From Hormiphora californensis (lineage: Eukaryota > Ctenophora > Tentaculata > Cydippida > Pleurobrachiidae), in the NCBI GenBank assembly GCA_020137815.1, contig CM035358.1:1483033-1547032 (forward strand): DNA of 64,000 nt. The letters run 5' to 3'. Within the stretch, counting starts at the first letter, position 1. Every line of letters begins with the position of its first letter. This document shows, piece by piece, positions 20,061-34,553 of this stretch. A program made the position numbers and the translations under genes. The notes below the pieces were generated by a model. That model saw nothing but the letters and a program-made list of their open reading frames with translations, was not told the origin of the DNA and made no database searches.

Positions 20061-22456
20061 AGCAGCTCAAAAAATGAGACCACTCTTTGGCAACGCTTGT
20101 AAAATTTCGTGCTACCAGTGTCCATTATCATTTGAAAGTTATAATCTATTTTCCCCAATGGGCATCCCCCCATAAAGTGTTTTCAAAGAACCCAAACCTT
20201 GTTTTCGTATCATGTACCGAGGGTCACCTCTCTTGTACATGTGTTCATTGTACCGGTCCAGCCGTTGCAGGGACTCGTTCTGGAGTCTTGTCCTTTTCAA
20301 CTCGGTCCAGCACGTGCAACCTTACCAGGCCGTCCTCATCAGGGAAAAACGTGGATACTACATCTATCTGCCTGTATCATGGGGGAGGGGGTTTGAGTTG
20401 ATAGCTACCACATCTATCTGCCTGTATCATGGGGGGAGGGGGGTCATATACGGAATAATATCCGTCTTTTTTGTTTAGACTGTCTCGCGGTAGGCCCGGT
20501 GGCCCCAGTTATTCCTGCCTCCGGGTTGAGTTTAATCACACTACAGACTGTATCGTGCGGAGTGTCATTTGGTAGTTGTTTAATTTCCGAGGGCACATCT
20601 TGGCTCAGCAGAGCGAAGCGAGATCCAATTGTCGCCTAGCTAAAAATATGGAATGGTAAGGTTTGTTTTCTACAATAACTTACACGTTGGCAGGTTCCAT
20701 GGGGAAAGGATTAAACCGGTTCTTTCCCCGTATCGTCCACCGAACAGTTACTGATTCTTTATCTTTTTCGAGGTACAACACGTCCTAGGCAGAGATGGAT
20801 GAGCATAAGAGAAATGGGGGTGGGGATTCGGTTTTCTTTTCGGGATGATTACCATGAGAGAAATGGGGGGGGGGGGATACGGTTAGCAACATAAAGAGAA
20901 AAGAATATTCGTTTTTTTCTTTTGCCTGTAACGATCGCAGTGCTTATGATTTACAGTGGCCCAGTGCTATAGTTCAAATTGAGTTTGGTAGAACCTAAAC
21001 TGGTAGCTGAGGTATCATATATCGATCAAGTCGAACGCGAATATTGAGAAAACCAGAAGTTCCAGAACGTACCATTTTAAACAATCCAGAATAAACACAC
21101 ATGTGACATTATATTGGCCGGATGACGGGCTACCAAAACATATTTTATGTTTTTTATCTGGTCGAGTATGTAACCTAATATCCAGTTTTAAACTGGGAAT
21201 TGCTTTGTTTAAAACCTCTCAGTTTTAAAAGGACCAGTGCTTGGTCGAGAACTGTTTCGATAAACAAAGTGATGATTGGATGGCCATTGGCCACGTGTAT
21301 TTAATACTATAACAATTCAAGACCAGCTGGTAATTTGAATTGTTCACACTTTGCACAGTGTCAGGCGACTCAACCGGTAAAGAAGTCACTAAAATTCCGG
21401 TAAACCTTCCAACCTCTACCCCTATACTATGAGTGAACTGTCTCTTGATTCTCTACCCAGCAGTTATGCCCTTGGTGGAAAATATCTGAGATTCGCCATA
21501 TTTCATACCAGCCGGGGTTTCTGCTGGGTAGAGACATCTCGTACTCGACCAACCAAGTCCTCTCCATCGTGTATTAATTCTAGTTTACTAGTCGTCCATC
21601 CCTGCACTTACCGTAAATAACTTCTCATTCGTAATTAGTAGGGAGGTCTTTAGGGCAGTCAATCCCAGTCTGTAGCTCTGAACACCACTGAAAACACACG
21701 TACATTAATTAATTTAGTAGAAAAGGAGACCAATTAATTTGGTGGCAGTATTTACAAAAACCGAAAAACTCATCAAGTTTTTTAAACTCTGTTCGTGATC
21801 TGAGAAAACTAGTAGAGATCATTGTTTTTGGTAACTTAGGAACGGCCCTCTTACGAGGAGCATTGTTACCGGGGTGTCATGACAACCACTAGTGACTCTC
21901 TCCTCTGACTCTCTCCCCCAGCTCCTTTGCGGGGGTAGTAGCTACTGTTCTCTCTCTCTTATTACATGTGATCGAGATCTAACGTCATCACTATGTTTGT
22001 AGTGGCAACCTTCTCACTGATACAATACACAGTATAAAGAGCTGCATGCTTGTGACATATCTCGCACTACAAAGACGATTTTATATAATTGTGGCTTGTG
22101 CCAGAATGCCAGATCACCAGTGCCAATTGTGAGCCAAAATTCTTTGATATCCGTAAGACTCTTACTTAGAGAAGTAGTAATTCCAAAAGTTGGATGTGCT
22201 TTTGAGTTTGAGTAATGTTGAATAATTTTGAGTAGTTTCGAGTTGTTTTTGTCCGGTATACGCGTTACCTTGTTATCAAAAACCAACATAAATACCCAGA
22301 TCCATCGCCCAGTTACATAGAACTAGATCGCGAGTCCTTAGATTTGATTACTCCACACTATATTTCAGCTATCAAAACAGGTTTTTTTTGTTTCTCGCCG
22401 TGGCATGGTAGCTAGATTTGTCCAGGAAGAAGATTCTCTAGTTACAACAACCCGTC

Positions 22457-22473
22457 ATGAGAGAGAGAGAGAG

Positions 22474-22561
<88 letters not shown>

Positions 22562-22589
22562 AGAGAGAGAGAGACGAGAGATAGAGAGA

Positions 22590-22631
<42 letters not shown>

Positions 22632-22665
22632 AGAGAGAGAGAGAGGTGAGAGAGAGAGAGAGAGT
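22457..22665. repeat. (GA)n microsatellite
   Basis: About 200 bases of GAGA with sparse ATA and GG interruptions. No gene; spurious Arg-Glu ORFs cross it. Confidence 0.95.
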
Positions 22666-23371
22666 TTAAACCGGCAGCCTGTTTATCAACATATAATGTG
22701 TGGGTTTTTAATTTTAACAGATAGCAACATATGCTGGATCATTCCCCGGTAGACGCGTGTTTTAATTACCGGGAATTATTTTAGTCACCCCACTATAGAG
22801 GCTACAACAAAACGATGTGCTGTCGCCCCGTACCATTGTTGCCATAGGATGATGCAGTAGCTAGTCCATAACTCCAATAATTTTGTGCTGTTTATACAGC
22901 CTGAATCTCTCAACCAGATCTCATCCAGATCATAAAGTAGCTGTTCCAGATAAAATATGTAGCAGGGCCCCCCTTGAATTCGCTGTACAGCGTGAAAACT
23001 AACAGCTTGCACTTGCAGCTTGTGTTTCTAGAATGTGGCAGTTATTTGAGAGCGAGATCAGCACCACACAACCATTTGATTTATTCTTCTGATTTGCGTA
23101 CACTTTTGATGATTCGAGTATCGATTGAAAACTGGCCAAAAGACAAGTTAATAGATCTATGATCTTTCCTGCAGTAGACCCCCATTGATCACCATAGCAA
23201 CCAATAGAACGGGGTGTCTGCAGTAGTCCATGATGATAAGGTAACAGTGAACATCCCGCTGGAAATATATATGACCTTGTTAACTAGTGCTGTCAAGGGA
23301 GCGGGGAGAGGACATAAATTGTTGAACTAAAAATAGGTGTGAGCTGTCAGTTAAGTAATACCTCAGACACA

Positions 23372-23509
<138 letters not shown>

Positions 23510-24690
23510 AATTTTCGCTCACTATCCCTCTATCTCTCCTTCGTTCTCTTACACACTAACGCAATGTCTTCCGCTTTGACTCAGTACTAGCTCCTTTTGG
23601 CCTTTGACATTTATACTTTCTCTCTCCCCCTTTCACTCCCCCTGTCTCTCTTGCTCAAGACCCGGCCTGTTCATACCTTAATATTTCTCCCCTGCGGCTT
23701 TCATATAATATTTTGTGTGTAACTACTTATATATTCACATTCGTGTCTTCTAGATATTCCAAACGCTTCTAATTTTTGGACCCGCGGCAGGTAAAACAAA
23801 TAGGGAGGTTTTTATACGAACATTTATCCGCCCTGCTTAGCATATATAATATAATATTCGGAATACTAGTCTTGCCGTATGACACTTTGAAGCCTGCAAT
23901 GTTTTTACTTGCAGGTTCTTGCAACTTGTTAAACTTTGTGTTTACTGCCGCGGGAAAATAGAAATAATAGTCTGTGCAAGCTGCATGCATTCCTGTATAT
24001 TCTACATGCGTCTCATTCTTCTCGCAGACTGAACCATGAAAGTCTAGGGATCGCGAGACGGACGTGTGCCTGGTATCGTGCTCATAGTTCACATTGGTGT
24101 TATAATTCTAAAGAAGAATTTGTGTCCACTTTCCAAGGAAGAAAGTGTGTTATGTCCACTTTTTCTCTTGAAAAGCGAGCTCAATGCCAGGTTTGGGGTG
24201 AGGAGGAAAACATATCCTTTGCCAATCATGATGCATTGCTTTTCTGCTGCCCAGGTTGAATGTTCTCTGCCTCATTTTGTTACACAGTCAACTTGACGGC
24301 GTAACAAATGCTAATATACAGCATGGGACACAAATCATGTTGTGTGTCAAGTGATAAACAACATGATATATATCAAATATTATCTGGCATCGACCCAATC
24401 TGAGTACACTGTCGTCTATGAACGAGGGAAGCTTTCATTCGTTTTTTATTTTTGTGTCCATGCTTGAATTTCCGAATTTGGTTTCATCTAAAGCTTTTAT
24501 ATCGCTATTTATAGAACACAAAGACAGTCGGGTAGTATCATAATGATAGATTATAATAGTCTAGATCGTGATGAATTATATTCACCTCCAGATTTGCTCA
24601 TATTTGGAAGTATAAATCATGTAAATGCTGCTCTACTCGTGCATACAATGAACTCAATCCAAGGCTAGAGCCGGCTCCTCTCTTATTCTC

Positions 24691-25023
<333 letters not shown>

Positions 25024-25167
25024 TCTCACTCCCGTCTCGATCAAAGCAGCAGATCATTGAATTTCTCTCTCCCCCTTCGCGGGCCACTCTCTAACTATAA
25101 AATAAATAGCTCACCCACGAACGTCAAACCACAATCTGCATTATAAACCGGTTATATTTCATCTCTC

Positions 25168-25202
<35 letters not shown>

Positions 25203-26929
25203 ATCTCTATCTCTCTATCTCCAATTCTCATTAAATAATCTTCGTGACTAAACTTAGTCTGATTGCCGAACTTCCCTAGTTACATCTACAGTTATTTTAT
25301 TCCACCCGTTTTTGAGGGAGAGACCGACGAGAGGAGAGGAGAGAGAGAGGATAGAGAGAGGGACGGGAGGGAAGAGAGAGAGAGAGCGTTGTTGAGAGAG
25401 AGAGAGAGAGAGAGACAGTGCAGAGAGAGACAGTGAAGAGAGACAGTGCAGAGAGACAATACAGAGACTAGAGAGACATCTTACTTAGAGACAGCACAGA
25501 TAGATATTTACAAAAATACTGTACTGCAGTGAGACAGTATAACAGAGGGAGAGAGAGAATGAGGGAGAGAAAGTATAAATTGAATGTGCGAATTGGAATG
25601 TATGCAGCTGCAGTAGCCTGGCTCACGTACAGCTGAGTTTCTATCTGATTGCCTTGAGAGTTTGATTTGCTGTAGTAGCTATCTTTTGAAACTCGCTCTA
25701 TCCATTGAAATGGCCTAAATTGTAAGACTTTTTTCTCGTAGGATAGGAATTAGGAAGAGAGGAAAGATTCGAGAGAAGAAGAGAATGGAAGAGTTGAATG
25801 AAAACTTTGCAACTGCATGGTTATTATATCATTAATAATACGTAGTTAAAAATAAATATCTCTCCCTCTCTCTCTCTCTGCCTCTCTCTCTCTCTTGCAC
25901 TCACTCACCCCCTCCCTCCATCTCCCCGGTCGAGCAGCCGCATAATTGGAGTATTAGCTTGTGCAGATATAATACTGCACCGCCACGCTAACTTGCGTTC
26001 TCTGCTTCGCTAACTTTTCTAACTACCCCCGGCCTGTCTAATAGAACATCAATTGACCAGCACTAAGCTGCTCTTTCTCGTTACTTCACTACTTATTAGC
26101 AAGCCGCAAATCAAAGTTCTGCTTTTCTTTTTTTCTTGTGCTTTGTGAAAGATAGCAGTACGGTTTAGTTTTCAATTTTCAATTTATTTCAGCCCCAGAC
26201 AGTTCTCGTTGCTAAATGGAGCATTTAGTATTTACCCTTATTTGGCGGTAAAAGCTTTCCTTGCTTTGTTCAAAATTCAGTTATTAAAAATTTAGTATAA
26301 TTATTTGCTTGATAAACTTGTTGACCCCCCCCCCCCCCATTTTACCGGAAGTTTTAGATCTGGTTGCAGCAGCACATATATCAAGTTGCACCCGCACAAT
26401 GGAATGCGGTGCACTGTAACAGATTGGATATCTCGTGAGAAGCAGAGCTACCACTGTAGCTCCACTTTTTAATCTCTAGAATTACTACCATAAATGTGAT
26501 TGTGTGCATTATCATGAAACGAAAATGGTATAATTCGGAGTTGAACTAGCGTGTCCTAGTTCAACATTAGTGGTGCTACCAGATGCTATTACTAGCAACA
26601 ACCAATTGTACCCATGATAGGAGAAAGTCGTTAGTAGAATATTATAGATGATTGCTCGTGGTTGGATCGGTTTGTGGCTAAAGTGTCTCAGTGAGTGGAG
26701 GAGGGCGCTGGTGTCTGCGTGTGTATAATGAGTGCAGAGAAATAGAAGGTTATTACTGCCCAAAATAGCACTGATCTCTTGAGAGAGTGATGGAGAGGGA
26801 GAGATATGTGATTTGATAGAGAGAGAAATTCCGGAGAGAGAGAGATACTGTAAGTAGGAAGAGAGAGGGAGAGAGAGAGATGGAGTTAGTTGAGTTGCTC
26901 CTCACCGCTGCAGCACTCCGGGTGAGAGA

Positions 26930-27543
26930 GCGGCTTCTCCTCTCTCTCTCACTCCCAGCGAGAGAAGAGAATCACGCTGTGCTCACGTGATCTCCCTCCC
27001 GCAATTCTAACCGTCCCCAGTGCGCATCTGACACGCACGTGCAAGATCATGTGACCGCGCGCACTGCACTGATTGGTCGGTTGCAGTGTGCAGCATCCAA
27101 TGAGAGAGCCGTCCCTGTACACGAATAATGACGCTCAGTAATTAGAGAGAGAGAAAGAGAGAGAGTGAGTGTGTGTTGTTGCGGTGTACTCTCTCCTTGT
27201 GTGTGTGTCCCCTCTCTCTTCTTCGTTCGTTTCGTTTGAGTTACGTCAAAGACTGGACCCGGTGATGTCATATTAGGGGCGGAGCTACAAGCATTACAGT
27301 GAGAGGGAGCTATAGAGATCTTTAAAACTTCCGGTATGCCCCCCCTTCCCTCTATGATATAAGTCCGATTTGTTGTCTTACATATCAGATCACGATTTGC
27401 TTTGGCCTCGCTCGTTAAATATATTGAAAAGTTGTTTTGTAAATTGTCATATTTCTAACACGACACCCCTCTCTCCCATTCTAGTTTGAACTCATTATTT
27501 CTACAGTATTTCTACTTCTCCCCCTTGTTTGATACCCACAACC
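26930..27543 (+). promoter_or_regulatory. Candidate promoter/5' UTR of the PIM-like kinase
   Basis: A locally GC-richer stretch at 26990-27130 contains CACGTGATC, GCACGTGC and GATCATGTGACCGCGCGC, a GATTGGT inverted CCAAT box at 27071-27077 and a CCAAT at 27095-27099. It ends about 420 bases before the kinase ATG. E-box and CCAAT clusters are common in TATA-less animal promoters. No transcription start can be seen directly. Confidence 0.3.
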
Positions 27544-30500
27544 ATGGCTCCAGAGACAACAACTGTCCTATCCTACGGGACTCAACACCACGAAACAACG
27601 ACGACGGGAACCAAGGCTGCTCCCCCCGCTGCCAATGGGGAATTTCCCACGCTCTCCCGGCATCCCTATACAATTGTGAAACAGATTGGAACGGGAGGAT
27701 ATGGCAAGGTAAGAGGAGGGATCTTTGTGATTGTTGTACATTTCAGTTCACTTCACCTGTTAGTTGTTACCTCCCTAAACCATATCCCTCATTTCCACTA
27801 TCTAATACTTTGTACAAATCGTTGCAGTGTCGGTTCTAAAAAATATGCAAATTCGGTTAAATTCATTGTTTCATTATTTGGGTAACAAGTTGGATTAATA
27901 ACTACGTGTGTGGTAAAAAGAATGTTCGAGAATAACTGTTTGAGAATTGAGACAGCCTTGAGATTGCGAGAAGTGCCACTAGCGGTTCTTTATAAGAATT
28001 AAGAGTTCAATTTGAATCGACCTTTACCAGGAAGGGTGGCAGGATTTGGAAGGAGGGTCGAACAAGGCAAGGATTTGTAGGTTCTAGCAAAATCTTTTGA
28101 ATCGGGGAAGTAATATCTAGTAAATTCTTCTTTCTGAAGTTGTAGGAGTCTTGTTCTATCTTCTTTCTTTCTGATCTTGGAGCTCATTCCCCAGCTCTTG
28201 GAGAGAGGGATGGTTGATTCTTTGTACGTGTACCCTTTTAATGAGATGGGCTCTAGGCACAGAGATATTATATGGGGTGAGAGATTGGAAACATAGCTTG
28301 AGACGGGTGATGTGAGAGAGAGAGGGAGGGAGAGAGAGAGGGGGAGAGAGAGAGGGGGCAGCGAGTGTGTGTTACTCGGAAAGAGATACAGAGCGCCGGG
28401 GGAGTTATTATACACAAAGGGGATAGCTCTTTGATCGTGATTGGCCCTGAGGGGGCCAGCTGCAGTCGACCGACCCACGTGCTTCCCTTATATGGGCATA
28501 TGTCACGTGGCCCTCCGCTACTGACCCCCACGGTCTGAGTAGGGTATGAGACAGAGACTGGGAGATTGGAGAGAACGAGTGCACGATAGAGAGAAGGAGA
28601 GAGGAGAGAGAGATAAAGAGGGATTATATAAAGAGAGAGAGAGAGATACAGAGATAGAGAAAAGACAGGTCATCTAGAAAAGGGATAATGGCCTGCAATA
28701 TACCACCAGGGAGAACACAATATGGACCCCTCTTTAGCTCTGGGACTTACACACACACAGCTTAGTAATGAGAAGGATAAAGACGATGCATGCTTGGCAA
28801 GCAACGCGTGCTCCTTCATAAATATTTTTTTGAAAGTATGGAAAACGTCTCGTGTACACATTATACACATGTACGGTTTTAGTAAAGGGTTAGGGGGCAG
28901 GGGTTGTACATTCAACAGGAAATACAGCTGGTCACTACAGACTCGCTGAGAGAGTGAGAGAGAGAAAGGGGAGAAAGAAAGATAGGGAGGGAGAGAGAGA
29001 GAAAGAGAGAGAGAGAGGAAGAGAGGGGAGAACCTGGGAGCTAGTAAAGGTGTAATATGTGAGAGATGGTGATGAGAAAGGCTTACTTCCTGATTCTTTC
29101 TACACAGTTATAGTAGGTGTGCACCACACGTGACTGACTTCTCTCTCTCTCTCTCCCTCTCTCTCTCTCTTTCTTTCTCTCACTCTCTTTCTCTCTCTCA
29201 CACCTTCTATACCTTCCTTTTCTTCTCTCTCCCGCCAATCAAACAGCCTGGGTTCTCGGTAAATTTTTACCATGCCTTACAAATACACACGTCACCTTAC
29301 AAAAATACCCCAGTTACTTGGAAATCCCAAAACCACCTGATACCATCAAAACCACCCGATACCATCAAAACTACCACCCGATACCACCAAAACCAACCGA
29401 TACCATCAAAACCACCCGATACCATCACCACCAATTGTTCATACACAGTGTCAGGCGACTCGACTGATACCCTAAACCAAAACCCGACCCCCGGTACTAT
29501 CTACAAATCTGTGATATACAAGCCTGTATATTATCAGGGTGGCACATTATAAGCCTTGACAGATGAGAGGTCCTCTGCTGATAAAATATATTCAACAGAC
29601 GTCAAACACGGCCTGTCAGTTCAATTTGACGTCTTTCACCATAAGTTAGAATTGTGTCTCATCTCTCAGTTTAGGGGTCAATGTGTAGCTATAATAGCAG
29701 TAACTTACACAGCCAGTATTCTTGTCTCTCTCTCTCTCACACACACTCTCTCACACACACACACACAGTCTCTCTTCCTAGAAGCTGAACTGTCATCATC
29801 AGAAATCTCTTTCACCGTTGACAGAGCTGACATTGTGTTGAAGTTATTGAGGGTCCTCCTAAACACACACACACACACACACACACTCTGGACACCACCC
29901 TCATCAGGCTCACAACAAACAAATTGTTGTCAAACAGGCTCCTCCTATTATATCTCTCTTCTATCTCTCTCCCTTTCCCCCTTTTTCTATTTCTCACTCC
30001 CTTTATATCTCTCATTCTCTCTGTCTATCTCTCCCTCTCGTTCTTCCATCACGTTCTTCCACCCTGTAAGGCTTTCAATATATCTCTCTCTGTACAGTCA
30101 CAACAAAGGGTATCAACTTGGTTTGATCACGGCTCCAGTCCGCTGTATCTCTCTCTCCCTTTCACTCCCTCTCTCTCTATCTCTCTCTCTCTCTCACTCA
30201 CTCTCACTCTCTCCCTATCTCCCTCTCTCTCCCCCTATCACAGTGTGCACACAATGGACCGTGTGTGTGTAGCAAACGTTGCAGCTGGTGTAACTTGATA
30301 GGGGTGGGGTTTCAGTCCTGCCTGTGTGGGGGGAATTTAAATTTAGTGTGAGTAGGGATACGTGGCCATGGGTAAACATGAATTGGGAGAATTGGAAGAG
30401 TTTTAGGTCCTGCGGTGGGTAAAGAGGTTACAAAAAGGAAGAATGATGAGGGTACCATTACTGGCATGGTTTGAAGCAATTTTTCTGGTGGTTTTGATTG

Positions 30501-32904
30501 TGTTGGGGAAGTCGAAATAAAAATAACATTTTTCTGTTTTCCCTAAATGTACGTTTGCCTGATCATCATATCTCTGTATGTTGTGTTGTCATGGTTAATA
30601 GTAATTCTCTTTTCATCTCTCCCTCTACACCTCCCCTCTCTCTCATTCTCTCCCTCCCTCCCTCTCTCTGCTTCGAACTGTCACATGCAGGGGAGTGGTC
30701 ACTAGGAGCAGTGTACAGTAAACATGCCGCTACTGTTACACACTAAAATATCTCTCTGTTAACTCTCTCTCTATTCATACTCTGTTTCTCTCTCTCTCTA
30801 AAATATTTCTTTCTTCACTGTCTCTCTGTTTCTCTTGCCCAGTTTCCCTGTATCATATCCATGAATATTTTCACTAACGCTCCATATATAATATACACTC
30901 TTCTCTTCTAACCACTATAACTATCAATTCTAACCACCCATTTAAATTTATTCGCATATTTCTCCCCAAAACCACATACTATCCTTACCCTATAACTAAA
31001 ATCATCACTCTTCCTTTTCCTCCCTCCCTAATCTCTAACGCCCTCCCCTTGTTCCCAGGTATACCTAGCAGAAAACTGGTGCACTGGAACCAAGGTGGCA
31101 ATTAAAGTAATGGCCCAAACACGTATTAACCGGTATCTGGAGTTGAACGGAGAAAGGGTTCCTGCTGAGATTGCCCATTTAGCAAGGGTCTCACACCACT
31201 CTATTATTAAGGTAATACCCCGCCATCCACCCGAAATAGGACTCAATTTTATCAAAGAATAGCATTATACGTAGCCCTCCGGTCTCTTCTAAGTATTGCA
31301 CACAGTTTCACCGAAATTCACTTCAGTATTATTCATTTCACATACCACACAGTAACATTCTCCCTACTCAGTCCTCTCTTTTTATGCACTAATAAATAAC
31401 ATTTCCGGGAAACTAACCCTCCTTTCCCTTTCTCAGTATTACACTCATTTCCGGGTATCGGGCGGATGGTGCTTGGTCATGGAATACCCAGCTGGCTTCA
31501 TAGACCTCTTCGAGCTCATATGTGAACGGGGCTGTATGACAGAGCGACACACCAAACAGATCATCCGACAGGTGGGTACAGTTATTTTCAAACATGATCT
31601 TATCTCTCCCTTGAGTCATTTTCCAGCGGCCTCATCTTTTATCTCTCCCTCTCCCCCACCCCAAATGACCACATCCCCCTAAATACAGGTGCTAGAAGTG
31701 ATCGAGCACTGTCTGGTAAACAAGGTAGACCACCGTGACATAAAGGACGAGAATATCCTGGTTGATCCAACCAACATGTGCATAAAACTTATTGATTTCG
31801 GATCCGCCTCCCAGTTGACAGAAAAAGCATACACCAGCTTCAGAGTGAGTTTCATCGACAATAGACTCGTAGTTTCTATTTGGTACTTCTTCATAAAGAT
31901 ATGTTTTACGGGGGTTTTACTCCTTCATAAACTGACCTGTCTCTCTTTCCCAGGGAACAGACGTATATCTCCCACCCGAATGGTACACGAAACGGAGCTA
32001 CAGTGCCCTCCCCGCCACATCATGGGCCATTGGATGTCTCATTTTCACTTGTCTCTCTGGAGATTCACCCTTCGCTTCAAGAGAAGAAGTAAGTTTTGGC
32101 ACAGTCCAACATTTCCGTGTTTTGCCTTTGATGTGACGATTCTTTCTTCTGGAATTTTCCTGGTCTGATGTCATCCAAAATTCCTGCCCCCTAGCCGTGT
32201 CTCTCTTCTTTTCCGTCTCTGATCTAAGTTGTGCTAGGTCACGATTAAATTTGGATCGGATCCAAAGGATGGGGGATCATATTAACCGTGAAATAGGAGA
32301 CCCACGTCTTACAGATTCCTATCTTTGCTCTGTAGTAGCCCTGTACACAAATAAAACAGAGACTCGCTAGTGATATAAGGTCGAGTGTAGGGTTACTGAA
32401 GCCCGTGCCACGCCTAAATTTCCTTCTTATCCATTCTTCTTATCAGCTGCTCACCTTTCTAAAACCCTCCTAAAACTACTCGAATAATTTATTCGGTCCT
32501 GTCAGTTTAAAAAATCAGTGCTCCTACCCAAAAGGAAGACAAAAGAATCGTGTGCCGCCTCTATTGCATATATAAATCCTCCTATGTCTCTCTCCTCATA
32601 TTGCGATAACAAACGTCATACATCACCCGCGTCATACGCACTATCTCTTCTACTTATCTCACTCGCCGCTCAATTGCAACATCCCTCCCTCCTTCTCTCT
32701 CACTCCCGATTCCCACAATTGCAACATCTCTAACCCTCCCCCTTTTCTCAGGTGAAGAACACCCAGATACCCTGGCACAAACTGCCATCTGGCCTGTCCG
32801 CAGAGTGCCACAATCTCCTGAGACTGTGTCTACAGACGTCCACCAGACACCGTATAGATTTCAGTACAATGGCAAACCATGGATGGTTCCGGTCAAGCGA
32901 ATAA
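27544..32904 (+). CDS. PIM-like serine/threonine protein kinase, six exons
   Basis: Exons 27544-27708, 31059-31211, 31437-31571, 31689-31844, 31954-32088 and 32752-32904, all phase 0 with GT-AG borders, encode about 298 residues (vertebrate PIM kinases are slightly over 300). After a Thr-rich 40-residue leader come the glycine loop IGTGGYGKVYLAE, the VAIK lysine, the HRDIKDENILVD catalytic loop, the DFGSA metal-binding motif and GTDVYLPPEW in the activation segment. The VDHRDIKDENILVD, LIDFGSA and PPEW blocks, and ERVPAEI after the lysine, are hallmarks of the PIM family. PIM kinases are constitutively active cytosolic/nuclear kinases without a regulatory domain, controlled mainly by transcript and protein turnover. 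The first intron is 3.35 kb, unusually long here, and filled with CT tracts. All catalytic residues are present, so the enzyme should be active. Confidence 0.92.
27709..31058. other. Long first intron of the PIM-like kinase
   Basis: No further exon is needed, because exons 1 and 2 join within the glycine loop. Contents are GA/CT-rich stretches (28315-28360, 28930-29030, 29140-29215, 29725-29770, 29865-29890, 30145-30235, 30620-30670) and a short ACCACCCGATACCATCAAA repeat at 29335-29430. Long first introns often carry enhancers; that is inference. Confidence 0.6.
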
Positions 32905-34553
32905 TGATCATTTAATAGCGGACTAAATAGGTTGAAAAGCAGTACAGCTAATGCAGTTCCCGCTGTTGTGCGTTGAGAGAGAGAGAGAGAAAGCAAGAGA
33001 CGCGTCTCTGTGACTCTCTCTGAGAGTAAGAGATGTCTCTATTAATCTCTCAGGGAGAGAGCTCTCTTGCTTTTTTAAACAGCTGAGAGAAAGAATAGTT
33101 ATTTAACTTGAAGCACAACAGCACACAATTTGCTGGTAACTTCATATTACTTGATTTGACAGGGTTTCTTCTTCAATGTGTATTGTATGTTGTATTGTTT
33201 ATTATGTACCTGCACTGTGGAGAGAGTGGGTGGAGAGTTGTTCATTATACATACAACAACTTGAAACTCTCCATCCAGAGTTCTCTCCATGTGCAGTTCT
33301 GGGAGATACAGCGAGAGAGATAGTTCCGAAATATGTTCCGTATATATTAATAATATATTCCCATGAAATAGCGTGTTTTTATAGCTATTTATATCAGTCA
33401 CCTCGTATAATATATTCCGGGTAGTGTAATACAGTGTGAGTGTTGTGAGCAGAAGAGGCCTCTTTTTACCGATTTTATTTCCACCCCACAGATATACATT
33501 TCCGAGAGTTTGATGAAAGAGAGAGTTCTTTAATATAATTCTCTCTCTTAAAGAGTTCTGACATTGTAGCGTGAGAAGGTAGTAATCATTATTGCAGCAG
33601 CAGTTTAGTAATTTCTCAGGGTGCGGGGCGCCATTAGTACATGGTATAGCACACCGTTAATTAACTAATTTCTCAGTATAAGCGAAAGAAGTATATTTAT
33701 TTATTTAACCAAAAGCGTTTCATCTCTTATATACGCACATTCTATTCTCTCTTTCTCGTTTAATATATCTTGCTCTTTTGAAATTATGACGGGTAGGATT
33801 TAATAATGTCTTTAAAATTGTGAGAGTGAATGTGAGAGAAAGAGAGATGGGGGCCGAATTAAAACTCATTTTAATAGAGTCGATACTAGGTATGTAAAAA
33901 CGGTTATTGTACAAAATCTCAGATAGGTCTGACGGAAAGAAGGAGAGAAGATATCTTCTCGACAATGTGTGTGAGTCTGTGTAAGTCTCTATGTTTTTTG
34001 GGGATGTTAAGATTTGATAAACCACTATGATATAGGGCGGGGATTTATGTAAAATTGTCAGACTTAGTGACCACCCTATCTATAATACAACTATTATAAT
34101 AGGGAGCTCTAGTTGGGTTAGGGCAGGGAAGAAGGGTCTCCTCCCTGTTCTTTCCCCTCTACTGTCTGATGATATTACTGACATTTGACAACTTGTGTTT
34201 GTGCGTGTGTGCCTGTGTAATTTAGGAAGTCTTTATCAAACTCTTACCATACAAAAACCAAATGTGTTTAACTTTGCAATTTGTACTGGCTTGTAACCAG
34301 GGATTTGGGGTATAATCGTTAGGAATGGCTAGTTAGCAGATTTCGACCGATTCAAAAACCCCTCTACGATAATTTGTTGATGCCGCGTAAGTGTGCAGAC
34401 GGTCTCGAAAGAGATGACACGCTGTAGCGCTTTCCAGCGCTACTGCAATTGTAACTTACCCGCGCGGGGTCGGTAAACGCGCGTTGTTTGGAGTACTGCG
34501 CGAGGTAGACAAGTTGTGTGACCCCGCGCCCTCCGTCAATAATCATGTAACCG
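32905..34553. other. Intergenic region between the kinase and the next gene
   Basis: AT-rich sequence with short GA/CT stretches; the kinase 3' UTR must lie in its left part. At 34364-34546 the minus strand has an open GC-rich frame that may be a further exon of the neighbouring gene. Otherwise I see nothing. Confidence 0.45.

Noticed and set aside
22457-22669. Arg/Glu-rich ORFs at 17580-17725, 22457-22669 and 24654-24869
   Set aside because: Pure (GA)n/(CT)n microsatellites keep all frames open. The predicted proteins are dipeptide strings.
29130-30298. Ser/Leu-rich ORFs in the kinase intron
   Set aside because: They follow CT-rich sequence, lack protein-like composition, and no splice evidence joins them to the kinase exons.
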